This document shows positions 8,365 to 16,343 of a DNA stretch of 54,814 nucleotides, piece after piece. A program made the position numbers and the translations under genes. Position 1 is the first letter of the stretch. Each line of letters opens with the position of its first letter. The DNA comes from Bacillota bacterium (lineage in GTDB: Bacteria > Bacillota > Clostridia > Christensenellales > Aristaeellaceae): positions 1 to 54,814 of the forward strand of contig JAEZQK010000106.1 of NCBI GenBank assembly GCA_023413135.1. The letters run 5' to 3'. The notes beneath the pieces were generated by a model that was given only the letters and a program-made list of their open reading frames with translations, ran no database searches and had not been told where the DNA came from.

Positions 8365-9342
8365 ATGGTCAATGTACTCATGCTATCCAAATGGCACGTG
8401 CATGCCAAGGAATATGCCCGCACCGTTATGGCGCAGCCGGATGCGAAGATCACCTGCATATGGGATGAGGACGCTGCCCGCGGTGCCACCTGGGCACAGG
8501 AACTGGGCGTGGCTTTCGAGGCGGATCTGGACAAGGCACTTGCCCGTTCCGACGTGGACGCGGTGGTGGTGGATACGCCCACTACCGCTCACCCGATGGT
8601 GATGCTTAAGGCTGCCAAAGCCAAAAAGCATATCTTTACCGAGAAGGTGCTGGCTGCTACCGTTGCCGATTGCAAGGCCATCGCCCAGGCGGTGAAGGAA
8701 AGCGGTGTGAAGTTCTGTATTTCCTTCCCGCGCCTCACATGGCCCCTGGCGCAGCTTTGCCGCCAGGCCATCGATGATGGGCTGCTGGGGAAAATCCACT
8801 TTATGCGCATGCGCGTAGCCCATGATGGTGCATCCCGTGCTTGGCTGCCAGAGTACTGGTACGATGTAGACAAGGCCGGCGGCGGCGCGATGATGGACCT
8901 GGGCTGCCATCCCATGTACATGGCTTCCTACCTGCTGGGCAAGCCTGTGCGCATTGCTTCCATGTTCAATAACACCTGCGCGCCGAATGGGGTGGACGAC
9001 AACTCCGTCTCCGTGGTGGAATTTGAGAACAAGGCCATCGCCGTGCTGGAGACTTCCTTCATAGCCCCCCACCATGGCGAAAGCTTTGAATTGCTGGGGT
9101 CCCTGGGCGCCATCGTGCAGGTGGGCAAGGAGATCAAAATGCGTACCAGCCAGTTAAAGGATGGCTGGTTCACCCCCGACAGGCTGCCCGAGCAGCAGTC
9201 CTCCGCCATCCGCCAGTGGCTGGACGGCATCGAAAAAGACACGCCCATCCCCTTTGATTTGGAGAAGGCCATTGCCCTGACGGAGCTTTTAGAGAACGCC
9301 TATAAATCCGACTGCGAGCAAAGGATTGTGCCTATCTTTTAA
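8365..9342 (+). CDS. Divergent Gfo/Idh/MocA-family oxidoreductase
   Basis: The 325-residue protein is a second Gfo/Idh/MocA member, but unusual: the N-terminus (VNVLMLSKWHVHA) lacks the glycine-rich GxGxxG dinucleotide loop and the family EKP motif reads EKV. The C-terminal catalytic region is kept (GGGAMMDLGCHPMYM), and residues 155-325 look intact. It may bind its cofactor differently or use a non-NAD mechanism. It begins 31 bases after the TIM barrel gene with AAGGAGAAAAT upstream, and a terminator follows at 9361-9390, so it closes the operon. In such loci the second oxidoreductase often reduces the keto product back, but that is inference. Confidence 0.82.
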   Translation: MVNVLMLSKWHVHAKEYARTVMAQPDAKITCIWDEDAARGATWAQELGVAFEADLDKALARSDVDAVVVDTPTTAHPMVMLKAAKAKKHIFTEKVLAATVADCKAIAQAVKESGVKFCISFPRLTWPLAQLCRQAIDDGLLGKIHFMRMRVAHDGASRAWLPEYWYDVDKAGGGAMMDLGCHPMYMASYLLGKPVRIASMFNNTCAPNGVDDNSVSVVEFENKAIAVLETSFIAPHHGESFELLGSLGAIVQVGKEIKMRTSQLKDGWFTPDRLPEQQSSAIRQWLDGIEKDTPIPFDLEKAIALTELLENAYKSDCEQRIVPIF

Positions 9343-9360
9343 TACGATGCGAACAAAAGT

Positions 9361-9390
9361 GGCCCGGTCTGGGAATTCCCAGGCCGGGCC
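9361..9390 (+). terminator. Terminator of the Gfo/Idh operon
   Basis: GGCCCGGTCTGGGAA and TTCCCAGGCCGGGCC form a 15-bp hairpin with a single T-G wobble and almost no loop, followed by GCTAATTTATTTG. It lies 18 bases after the stop codon at 9342. Confidence 0.75.
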
Positions 9391-9475
9391 GCTAATTTAT
9401 TTGAACGTTAAATTATTCAAACATTAATATATCAATCAGCACTTGTCTCTAGGATAAAAATGAGCTTCGAATATC

Positions 9476-9552
9476 GTCATCCTGAGGAGCGGGGCGACGA
9501 AGGATCTTGACACGAAACAAGAAAAAGATCCTTCACGCAGTGAGGGATGACA
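9476..9552. repeat. Dispersed intergenic inverted repeat (TCATCCTGAGG type), copy 1
   Basis: This non-coding element begins GTCATCCTGAGG and ends GGGATGACAG. It contains internal arms GAAGGATCTT and AAGATCCTTC around a short spacer, so the transcript would form a long hairpin. A second, longer copy sits at 53726-53910. No reading frame or target-site duplication was seen. The remaining bases of 9391-9617 hold nothing else recognisable. Confidence 0.75.
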
Positions 9553-9617
9553 GTCGCCTTGATTGAACTTGATTCCATAGTCAATAATTATTGGTTCGCT
9601 AAAGGTCTGAGTTGGTA

Positions 9618-10190
9618 TTAATCCAACAATTCCTGATGCTCCTTCATAAAGCAAACGAACATATGCAAAAGGATCATGTGGATATCCTCGATCTGCTCAT
9701 AACCTGTGAGGCGGATGGGGATAGCCGCATCCGCAAAGCTTTTGATTTTGCCGCCGCCAAAACCGGAAAGCGTTATGATTTTTGCGTTCTTTTCCTTGGC
9801 GTATTCGCAGGCCTTCACCAAATTGGGGGAATTGCCGCTGGCACTGATCAAAATCACCAGGTCGCCCTCATTTAAGAGGTTGATGAGCTGCTGGCGGAAA
9901 ACTTCCTCAAAGGATATGTCGTTGCCAAAGGCCGTGATCTTTTCCACGTTGTCGCTGAGGGAGATCATGCGGAAACGGCGCCTGGGAGGCTTCACCGCGT
10001 TTTTGCCAAAGTCGCATACGAAGTGATTGGCTGCGGCGGCGCTGCCGCCGTTGCCTACGACGAACACCTGCTTGTCGCTTTTGTAGGCGTCCAGTAAAAG
10101 TCCTATGCAGGCTTCAAAGTCGGCGGGGGAGATGCCCTGGATATGGGGGATCAGTTCCTGCTGGTAATTTGTAAGGAAGGATTGAAACAT
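9618..10190 (-). CDS. SIS-domain sugar-phosphate isomerase, GmhA-like
   Basis: The 190-residue single SIS domain resembles sedoheptulose-7-phosphate isomerase (GmhA). It has the sugar-phosphate loop GNGGSAAAANHF, DFGKNAVKPP, and the second loop SASGNSPNLVKA. Such enzymes isomerise ketose and aldose phosphates. I chose ATG 10190 (MFQSFL) because AAAGGTGA lies 7 bases upstream; an in-frame GTG at 10226 overlaps the preceding gene and lacks a ribosome site. It is the last gene of the five-gene minus-strand operon 9618-13992. With an HldE-like kinase and a HAD phosphatase in the same operon, a heptose-phosphate or related pathway is plausible, but no nucleotidyltransferase domain was found. Confidence 0.85.
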   Translation of the reverse strand: MFQSFLTNYQQELIPHIQGISPADFEACIGLLLDAYKSDKQVFVVGNGGSAAAANHFVCDFGKNAVKPPRRRFRMISLSDNVEKITAFGNDISFEEVFRQQLINLLNEGDLVILISASGNSPNLVKACEYAKEKNAKIITLSGFGGGKIKSFADAAIPIRLTGYEQIEDIHMILLHMFVCFMKEHQELLD

Positions 10191-10218
10191 ATCTCTTTCA
10201 CCTTTCGCTATATAATAC

Positions 10219-11145
10219 TCATCCACGCCTCATAAACCCCACGGCCGCTGCGCCCAGGAGTCCGCCATCGTAGCCAAGGGGTGTAGGCATGATTTGGAGG
10301 CCGGGGTTGGCGGCGCGGTACAAATGCTTATGCACGGTTTCCCATAAGGCGGCTTCGAAGAGGGGAAAGGCCAGGGACACGCCGCCGCCCAGGATGACCT
10401 TGGCGGGGCTTAAAAGGTTGCAGGCGGCTGCGATGACCTTGCCCAGATACATCCCTTCCAGGCGGAACACCTGCAAGGCAATCTCTTCGCCATCTCTTGC
10501 CCGCCGGGCAATTTCCGCGGCGTCGACCACTTTTCCATCCGGCAGAGGCGCGCCGCCCAATTCCTGATAGTTTTTGGAAATGGCCGGCCCGGCGGCGTGC
10601 GCCTCCAGGCAGCCCACAAGGCCGCACTTGCACGGCCGGCCGTTTTCTACCACGGTGCAATGGCCAAACTCCCCGGCGGTGCCGTTTACTCCGCCGTACA
10701 GCCTTCCGTTAGCAAATATGGACCCGCCGATGCCGTTGGAAACGGTGATGTACAAAAAATCCTCCACATCCCGGCCGGCGCCGAACAGCCGTTCCGCCAG
10801 CGCACAGGCCTGCCCGTCATTGTCGATGTAGGCGGGAAGATGGAATCCTTCGGACAGCTCGGCCGCAATGGGCAGGTTTCGGATGCCGGAGAAGCTGGCC
10901 TCCACCCATAGCCCCTTTTCCGGGTCAGTAAGGCCCGGGATGGACGCGCCGATGAACGCGGGGGAAAGGGACGGGTGATCTTTTAGAAGCGCCTTGCCCT
11001 CACGGAGAATATCCACAAGTATCGCCTGTTCGTTCAGCGTGTGCCATACAAAGCGCTTTTTCGCCATGATGGCTCCCTGATCGTCTACCAAACCCACCAC
11101 GCATTTGGAACCGCCGATGTCAATGGCCAGGGAGACAACGCTCAT
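10219..11145 (-). CDS. ROK-family sugar kinase
   Basis: The 308-residue protein is a complete ROK kinase: N-terminal ATP phosphate loop LAIDIGGSKCVVGL, catalytic Asp in YIDNDGQACALAE, and the ROK zinc motif CKCGLVGCLEAHA. No DNA-binding domain is present, so it is an enzyme rather than a repressor. ROK kinases phosphorylate glucose, fructose, N-acetylmannosamine or related sugars at O6. The ATG overlaps the stop of the preceding PfkB gene by 4 bases, which implies translational coupling. It probably supplies the hexose phosphate used by the SIS isomerase encoded next. The exact sugar cannot be told from sequence. Confidence 0.9.
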   Translation of the reverse strand: MSVVSLAIDIGGSKCVVGLVDDQGAIMAKKRFVWHTLNEQAILVDILREGKALLKDHPSLSPAFIGASIPGLTDPEKGLWVEASFSGIRNLPIAAELSEGFHLPAYIDNDGQACALAERLFGAGRDVEDFLYITVSNGIGGSIFANGRLYGGVNGTAGEFGHCTVVENGRPCKCGLVGCLEAHAAGPAISKNYQELGGAPLPDGKVVDAAEIARRARDGEEIALQVFRLEGMYLGKVIAAACNLLSPAKVILGGGVSLAFPLFEAALWETVHKHLYRAANPGLQIMPTPLGYDGGLLGAAAVGFMRRG

Positions 11146-12182
11146 TCCTCTTTTCCCCCAAACTGCTCGTCATAAAGGGCGGCTATTTCTTCCGGGCTGG
11201 CGGTGCCCGTGGTGCCGATTTTGCGCACCGTGACACCGGCGGCCAGGTTACCGATAAGTGCGGCTTCCCTGTGGTCCGCTCCGGCGCATAGCGCGCTTAC
11301 GATGCCGGCGGTGCAGGCGTCCCCGGCGCCGCATATGTCGATGGGGCCTGGCTGGAGCACGGCGGGCACCAGGCAGCTTTCTCCCGCCAGCTTGCAGGCC
11401 ACGCCGTTTGCACCGCAGGTGATGAACACGCTTTTGCCTGTTTGCTGCTCCAACTTTTCCATGGCCATCAATACGCCGCTTTCGGAGAAGGTCTCTTCCT
11501 CCCGCCCCAGCGTCATTTTCACGGCTTCCAGGTGGTTGCATTTAATGGTCACATCATGAAAACGGTGAATGAATGCCCTGGAGTCCGCGAAGAAGAGCTT
11601 ATCGGGTCTTGCTTTTGCCAGCCGGGCGATCTCCTCCCGCAGGGATTCGGTGACGACGCCCGTGTTCTCCTGGGTCAGCTGGTCCAATATGATCACCGCG
11701 TCGGACCTAAGCGCTGCCGCCTGCAAATGAAGGGCCAGCTTGCGTTCCAGCGGTTCCGGCGTTGCGGTACGGTTTTTGATGTCAATGCGGTTGCTCTCAC
11801 GGGACGCATCACCGCCCGTGAAAAACATCGGCTTCATATAGACGGGTGTCATCCGTTCCCTGCTTCGAAGCAAGTGGCGCGTATCTACGTCGATGGATTT
11901 CAACGCCTGAAGCACTTCCCAGCCGTCTCCGTCCATGCCCAGAAAGCCGACTGCATAGCAATTGCCCACATTGAGCGCTTTTAAGTTGTTAAGCACCGTG
12001 CCGGCCGCCCCGGCGCTTTTGTGGACGTTTGTTGCCTGATAGGCCGTTAAGCCTGTTTCCACGGAGGGTTCGTCCAGGCTCCTGTCAATGTGAAGCCATT
12101 TGTCCAGAAACAGGTCGCCCAAAACGGTGATGTGCAGGCGTGGAAATTGATTGAGCAAAAAAACAAGCCGGTCCCTGGTCAT
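11142..12182 (-). CDS. PfkB-family carbohydrate kinase, HldE/RfaE kinase-domain-like
   Basis: The 346-residue ribokinase-fold protein opens with VLGDLFLDKWLHIDRS, resembling the kinase half of HldE (heptose-7-phosphate kinase), and ends with the PfkB anion-hole and base motif GAGDACTAGIVSAL. It lacks the nucleotidyltransferase half of bifunctional HldE. ATG 12182 shares an ATGA with the stop of the upstream gene and has GGGAGGG upstream; this is preferred over ATG 12188, which lies directly against the ribosome site. It probably phosphorylates a sugar or sugar phosphate at C1. The operon context (GmhA-like SIS, HAD phosphatase) echoes the heptose pathway without proving it. Confidence 0.85.
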   Translation of the reverse strand: MTRDRLVFLLNQFPRLHITVLGDLFLDKWLHIDRSLDEPSVETGLTAYQATNVHKSAGAAGTVLNNLKALNVGNCYAVGFLGMDGDGWEVLQALKSIDVDTRHLLRSRERMTPVYMKPMFFTGGDASRESNRIDIKNRTATPEPLERKLALHLQAAALRSDAVIILDQLTQENTGVVTESLREEIARLAKARPDKLFFADSRAFIHRFHDVTIKCNHLEAVKMTLGREEETFSESGVLMAMEKLEQQTGKSVFITCGANGVACKLAGESCLVPAVLQPGPIDICGAGDACTAGIVSALCAGADHREAALIGNLAAGVTVRKIGTTGTASPEEIAALYDEQFGGKEE

Positions 12183-13150
12183 TTGCATCCCTCCCTGTGA
12201 AGGAGCAGGTGGGTAAGGGCTGCCACCGTATCGCTGTGCTGCCCCTGCACATAAAAGCTTTCCCCGCCATCGGCGACAGTACGGGCCATGATGGTTTTCC
12301 AGGGCCGGAAATAATACCGGGGATCGGATTTGGGCGGCTCCTCGTGCACGTTCTTGCCTTCCAGGGGCAGAAGATCAAACACGGCGGTGGTAAAATGGCC
12401 GATGTTTAGGTGATGCTGGTGGGCCACATTCCGGGCCATGGACAGAGCCTTCAAATATACCTCCGGCCCCGTCACCGCCGAGCCGAAATTCAGGAATACG
12501 CCGCCCTCCAGGTTTTCCACGGTGTTGGCATAAATGAGAAAATCCCTGTAGGTGGCCTCGCCGATGACAGCGCCGTCAAAATTGGGCTGCTCGTGGACGA
12601 TGTCGCAGCCAATGCTTACATGAACGGTGACCGGCACCTGGTTTTTGTAGCCCGCCGCCAGCAGGCTTAGGTTGCGGTAGGGGAGATTGTTTTCCCAGAT
12701 ATACCTGCCCACGGCTTCGCCATAGCCAAGCCCGTCCCTGACGCCTTCCTTCACGGCCTCATTGATCAGCGCATCCTCCTGCCACAGGCCGAACTGCCCT
12801 TCGCTTATATAGCGGGCCACGCTTTCCGTGGTGGCGCCGATGAGTGCGAACTCGAAATCATGTATGCTGCCCGCGCCGTTTAGTGCAAAGTGGGTGATGT
12901 ACCCCTCCTCCATCAGCCGGATGAGCAGTGGCGCGGCACCGGCCCGAAGCACATGGGCGCCCATCATCAGCAGCACCGCCGCGCCTTTTTCCCGGGCCGC
13001 CATGATGCGCTCCGCCAATATGCCGATGGTTTCGTGTTCGTATGCGGGGCAGGCATCCGGATTCATCATCACATTCAGGCTTAGATCATGGGTCCTTTGC
13101 GCCAGGGGTTTCAACAGCAGCCTGGACCGGTCAAACTGGGCAAAAGGCAT
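12179..13150 (-). CDS. Deoxyhypusine synthase-like protein, function unknown
   Basis: The 323-residue protein resembles the bacterial proteins usually labelled deoxyhypusine-synthase-like. Characteristic stretches are MMGAHVLRAGAAPLLIRLM, LNGAGSIHDFEFALIGATTE, VTVHVSIGCDIVHEQPNFDG and EGGVFLNFGSAV. True deoxyhypusine synthase modifies eIF5A, which bacteria lack, so the activity must be different; NAD binding by the Rossmann-like fold is likely. I chose ATG 13150 because GGGAGGGA lies 7 bases upstream; ATG 13171 overlaps the HAD stop but has no ribosome site. Second gene of the operon and translationally coupled to the PfkB gene, so it is expected to act on the same sugar phosphates. Confidence 0.62.
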   Translation of the reverse strand: MPFAQFDRSRLLLKPLAQRTHDLSLNVMMNPDACPAYEHETIGILAERIMAAREKGAAVLLMMGAHVLRAGAAPLLIRLMEEGYITHFALNGAGSIHDFEFALIGATTESVARYISEGQFGLWQEDALINEAVKEGVRDGLGYGEAVGRYIWENNLPYRNLSLLAAGYKNQVPVTVHVSIGCDIVHEQPNFDGAVIGEATYRDFLIYANTVENLEGGVFLNFGSAVTGPEVYLKALSMARNVAHQHHLNIGHFTTAVFDLLPLEGKNVHEEPPKSDPRYYFRPWKTIMARTVADGGESFYVQGQHSDTVAALTHLLLHREGCK

Positions 13151-13167
13151 ATCGCATTCCCTCCCGT

Positions 13168-13992
13168 TCATGCATCAAAAAGATAAGCTTCCAGTTCACC
13201 AAGGCTCCTGAAATCGGGGATGATCGCGTCCGCCCCCGCGCGTATCAGGCGTTCCCGCTTCCACGCGTCGATGCCGCAGCGTTCCGATTCGTTGGAGGCC
13301 ACGCCGATGGCAGTGCCGCCCACAGCCTTTACGTTCTCGATCTCCACATAGCCGTCGCCCAGGCCCAGAAGCTGCTTGCCGGAAAGATGGTTTTCCCTCA
13401 GGATCCGCTCAATGACCATCTTCTTGGAAAAGGTTTTGTAATCCCGCTGAGCGCCGTAGATGTGCCCTTCGAAGTAATGATCCAGCTTTAAGAGCCGGGC
13501 TTCATGGAGCACATAAGTTTCATCGGTTCCGCTGGCCAAATACAGCGCCAGCCCACGGCGGCGGAGCATGGACAATAGGTCATAGGTGCCGGGCACCGTC
13601 AGCGTTTCCGGATCGATGGTACCCTCTTCCAGGCCTTTTAGGCGGTTGTCAATACGCTCAAGCAGCCGCCGGTGGTACTCATCCTTATAGGCCTGCGGAT
13701 CCTCCGGCGTGCCGCCCAGCTTTTTGATTTCCTCCGCCAGGGCGATGCACTGGTAAATGGTCTGCTTGCCGGTATGGAAGAAGATGAATTCCCTTGCCAG
13801 CGCATACAGCTCGGCAGGGTCTCTTAAGCGGCCCCCGGGCGTATGAACCAGGATATCCGCGAAATAGGGGATCATGATCTGCTGCCAGCCTTCCCTGATC
13901 AGGCTGAGGGTGCCGTCAAAGTCCAGTACAGCGTATTGAAAATTGTCCTTCCGGGGGCGGATGAATTCCATTGCTGTTTCGCTTTTGCTCAT
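13168..13992 (-). CDS. HAD-superfamily phosphatase
   Basis: The 274-residue haloacid-dehalogenase-fold hydrolase has nucleophile D24 and acid D26 in AVLDFDGTLS, motif II YLASGTDET and motif III GLGDGYVEIENVKAVGG. A helical cap lies between motifs I and II (about 40-130). It should dephosphorylate a small sugar phosphate. It is the first gene of the operon 9618-13992, read divergently from the ROK regulator at 14094. The ribosome site is weak (GGCGGAAACAC). A TATCAT -10 on the minus strand within 14022-14044, with TTATTC 18 bases upstream, is a possible promoter. Its cap arrangement differs from the compact GmhB phosphatases. Confidence 0.85.
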   Translation of the reverse strand: MSKSETAMEFIRPRKDNFQYAVLDFDGTLSLIREGWQQIMIPYFADILVHTPGGRLRDPAELYALAREFIFFHTGKQTIYQCIALAEEIKKLGGTPEDPQAYKDEYHRRLLERIDNRLKGLEEGTIDPETLTVPGTYDLLSMLRRRGLALYLASGTDETYVLHEARLLKLDHYFEGHIYGAQRDYKTFSKKMVIERILRENHLSGKQLLGLGDGYVEIENVKAVGGTAIGVASNESERCGIDAWKRERLIRAGADAIIPDFRSLGELEAYLFDA

Positions 13993-14026
13993 GTGTTTCC
14001 GCCCGGAGGGCGGCCATCCTTCCTCA

Positions 14027-14055
14027 TTGACGAATGATACGGTTCCTGCTACGAT
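14027..14055 (+). promoter_or_regulatory. Sigma-A promoter of the ROK repressor gene
   Basis: TTGACG (14027-14032), a 17-base spacer and TACGAT (14050-14055) lie 39 bases before the start of the ROK regulator. The same 101-base gap must hold the divergent promoter of the HAD-to-SIS operon, so one repressor bound here could control both directions. Confidence 0.7.
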
Positions 14056-14093
14056 AAGAATAACTTTTTTACCGAAAAGAAAGAAGGGTCATC

Positions 14094-15281
14094 ATGGCGG
14101 AAGCGGGCCAAATCAAGCACGAGCATTACAAAACCGTATTGCGGCTCATTGCGCGCCACCCGGATATCTCCAAGCCACAAATTTCGAAGCATACGGGGCT
14201 GACGCCTTCCGCGGTGCATGGGATCGTAGCCTACCTGGAGCAAAAAGGCGTGATCGCATGCACCGGATCCCAAGGCTCCAGCGGCGGGCGCAAACCCTTC
14301 AGCTACGCCATCCCAACTGAGCTGGGCTTTTTTGTGGGTGTCGGCATCCGCATCGACAGGCTGGAGACCGGCCTTTTTGACATGAACCTTCAGTGCAAGC
14401 ACAAGAGCGCATACCCCCTCAACTTGGGCGAAACCGGGCCGGAGACATACGCTTCCTTTGTTGCAAAGGCCGTGGAGCAGGAGATTGCCGCCGGAAATGT
14501 GCGCCGGGAGGACTGCTTTGGCGTGGGCGTCACCGTGCCGGGCCCGGTGGATTTTGAAAGGGGGACGGTGCTGGAGATTGCCGCCGCACCGCTGTGGCAG
14601 CAGTACCCCCTGGCCCACCGCCTTTCGGATGCCTTGGCGCTCCCCGTAGCGGTGGACAAGGATGTGTATGCCGGCATACGGTACCTTCAGCATGCGGGAA
14701 AGCTCAAACGCAAGGAGTGCGCGGCATTCCTTTCCATCTGCGAAGGCATCGGCGCATCACTTGTCATCCATGGCGAGGTGTTCCGCGGTTCCCACAGCCT
14801 GTCGGGGGAGATTGGGCACCTCACCGTGCGCAAGGACGGCATCCCATGCTCCTGCGGCAACACCGGCTGCCTGGAGCTTTACTGCTCGGACATCGGCATT
14901 GTGAAGCAATATAACGCCCAGACGGGCGGAAGCTGCCAGAGGGTGGAGGATGTGATTGCGCTGGTGGAAAGAGATGATCCTGTAGCCCGCAAGGTGTTTG
15001 CCCAAGCGGTAGGATACCTGGTGGACACCACCTGTACCATCATCATGAATTACGACCCGGAGGAGCTGCTGATTTACTGCACATGGCTTCATAGGCAGCG
15101 GGCGTTGTACTTTAAAATGCTGGACGCGCTGTACGCCAGAAGCATTTTCACCAAGCGCCATACGGTGGATATTGGCCTGCTCGACCCGGAACCCATCAAC
15201 CTGCCTGCCGCCGCGTCGCTGGCGGCCTTGAATTTGTGCTTCCTAAGCGGCAGCAGGCTGATGGCCATGCTGGCTGATTGA
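14094..15281 (+). CDS. ROK-family transcriptional repressor (NagC/XylR type)
   Basis: The 395-residue protein has an N-terminal winged helix (about 10-65; PQISKHTGLTPSAVHGIVAYLEQ, wing GSSGGRKPF) fused to a ROK sugar-binding domain with zinc motif CSCGNTGCLELYC. The position equivalent to the catalytic Asp reads AVDKDVYAG, so it probably binds rather than phosphorylates sugar. It starts at ATG 14094 with AAGAAGGG upstream and is divergent from the HAD-DHS-PfkB-ROK-SIS operon, its most likely target. It converges with the Gfo/Idh gene at 15284 with only 2 bases between stops and no terminator hairpin. Inducer: presumably a sugar handled by that operon. Confidence 0.9.
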   Translation: MAEAGQIKHEHYKTVLRLIARHPDISKPQISKHTGLTPSAVHGIVAYLEQKGVIACTGSQGSSGGRKPFSYAIPTELGFFVGVGIRIDRLETGLFDMNLQCKHKSAYPLNLGETGPETYASFVAKAVEQEIAAGNVRREDCFGVGVTVPGPVDFERGTVLEIAAAPLWQQYPLAHRLSDALALPVAVDKDVYAGIRYLQHAGKLKRKECAAFLSICEGIGASLVIHGEVFRGSHSLSGEIGHLTVRKDGIPCSCGNTGCLELYCSDIGIVKQYNAQTGGSCQRVEDVIALVERDDPVARKVFAQAVGYLVDTTCTIIMNYDPEELLIYCTWLHRQRALYFKMLDALYARSIFTKRHTVDIGLLDPEPINLPAAASLAALNLCFLSGSRLMAMLAD

Positions 15282-15283
15282 TA

Positions 15284-16330
15284 TTAGGTGTGGTCAATGA
15301 AGATGGTTTTCTTCTCATTGGCAGCCTTAACTGCTGCGAAGATTACCCGCATGGCCTTGATCGCTTCCGCACCGTCCACCGGAGGCGCTTGACCATGTAG
15401 AAGGCTTTCCACAAAGGCGTTGATGACGCCTGTATTTTTGTGCCCGCCTGAGGTCTGATCCTTGTTGGATACCATTAGGTCCAACAGGTACCGCAAAACC
15501 TCCCCGTTCCTCTTTTCCAGAATCAGGGAATAGACGGGGTCGTCGTACAGGCGCAATGTACCTTCCGTGCCGTATATGCGGGTGGAGTTGTCCTCCTGGC
15601 CGTAAAACGTCCAGCTAACGTGAAGCTGGCCCAGCGCGCCGCTTTTCGTCCGCATCAAAAGAAAAGCATTGTCCTCCACCGAGATGGGGGAGCCGTCGGG
15701 GAACTTTTTGTGAAGGGTGCCGGCAGCAGCCGTTACTTCCACAACCGGTTCACCCAGCAGGTAATGGATGATGTCGGCCTTGTGCACGCCCAGGTCTGCC
15801 AACACCCCGAAGGCCGCCTGCTTTTTATCGAAGAACCAGGAGTTGGCAAGCCCGGTCCAGCCTTCCGGCCCCGGATGGCCAAAGGTGGTATGGAAGGACA
15901 GCGGCGTTCCAATTTCGCCTGCAAGGATCATTTCCCGGGCCTTTTGATGGGCCAGCGCAAAGCGCTGATTATGGCCGACCATCAAATATTTGCCGTTCCT
16001 TTGTGCAGCGGCAACCATGGCTTCGCAGTCTTCAAGCGTTGTGGCCATGGGCTTTTCGCACAGCACATGCTTGCCGGCATCCAGCGCTTTGATGGTGATT
16101 GCAGCATGGTCTACGTTGGCCACGCAGACGCTCACAGCGTCCACGTAGCTGTTCAGCAGCGCATCCACGCTATCGTAGACCTTGCCTCCATACTGCTTAG
16201 CCAAGACCTCGGCCCGTTCGGGGATGCCGTCGAAATAGGCCGCAAGCTCGCAATGGGGATTTTCCCGGTACTCCGGGGCGTGGCGCACCTGGGTGATCTT
16301 GCCGCAGCCGATGATCCCGATTTTAAGCAT
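15284..16330 (-). CDS. Gfo/Idh/MocA-family dehydrogenase of the ribose-type importer operon
   Basis: The 348-residue oxidoreductase has an N-terminal IGIIGCGKITQV Rossmann loop, the CEKPMATT motif and the catalytic-region LADLGVHKADI with its His. Members act on sugars, inositols or their derivatives. It is the last gene of the minus-strand operon lacI-binding protein-ATPase-permease-dehydrogenase and begins 13 bases after the permease stop with AAGGGGGA upstream. It probably performs the first intracellular oxidation of the imported sugar. Inositol 2-dehydrogenase is one candidate, but no iol genes are nearby, so the substrate is open. Confidence 0.9.
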   Translation of the reverse strand: MLKIGIIGCGKITQVRHAPEYRENPHCELAAYFDGIPERAEVLAKQYGGKVYDSVDALLNSYVDAVSVCVANVDHAAITIKALDAGKHVLCEKPMATTLEDCEAMVAAAQRNGKYLMVGHNQRFALAHQKAREMILAGEIGTPLSFHTTFGHPGPEGWTGLANSWFFDKKQAAFGVLADLGVHKADIIHYLLGEPVVEVTAAAGTLHKKFPDGSPISVEDNAFLLMRTKSGALGQLHVSWTFYGQEDNSTRIYGTEGTLRLYDDPVYSLILEKRNGEVLRYLLDLMVSNKDQTSGGHKNTGVINAFVESLLHGQAPPVDGAEAIKAMRVIFAAVKAANEKKTIFIDHT

Positions 16331-16343
16331 GCGCAGTCCCCCT

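Noticed and set aside
9618..13992. Operon as a complete LPS heptose pathway
   Set aside because: The HldE nucleotidyltransferase half and a GmhB-type phosphatase are not identifiable, and two extra enzymes are present; only a resemblance is claimed.
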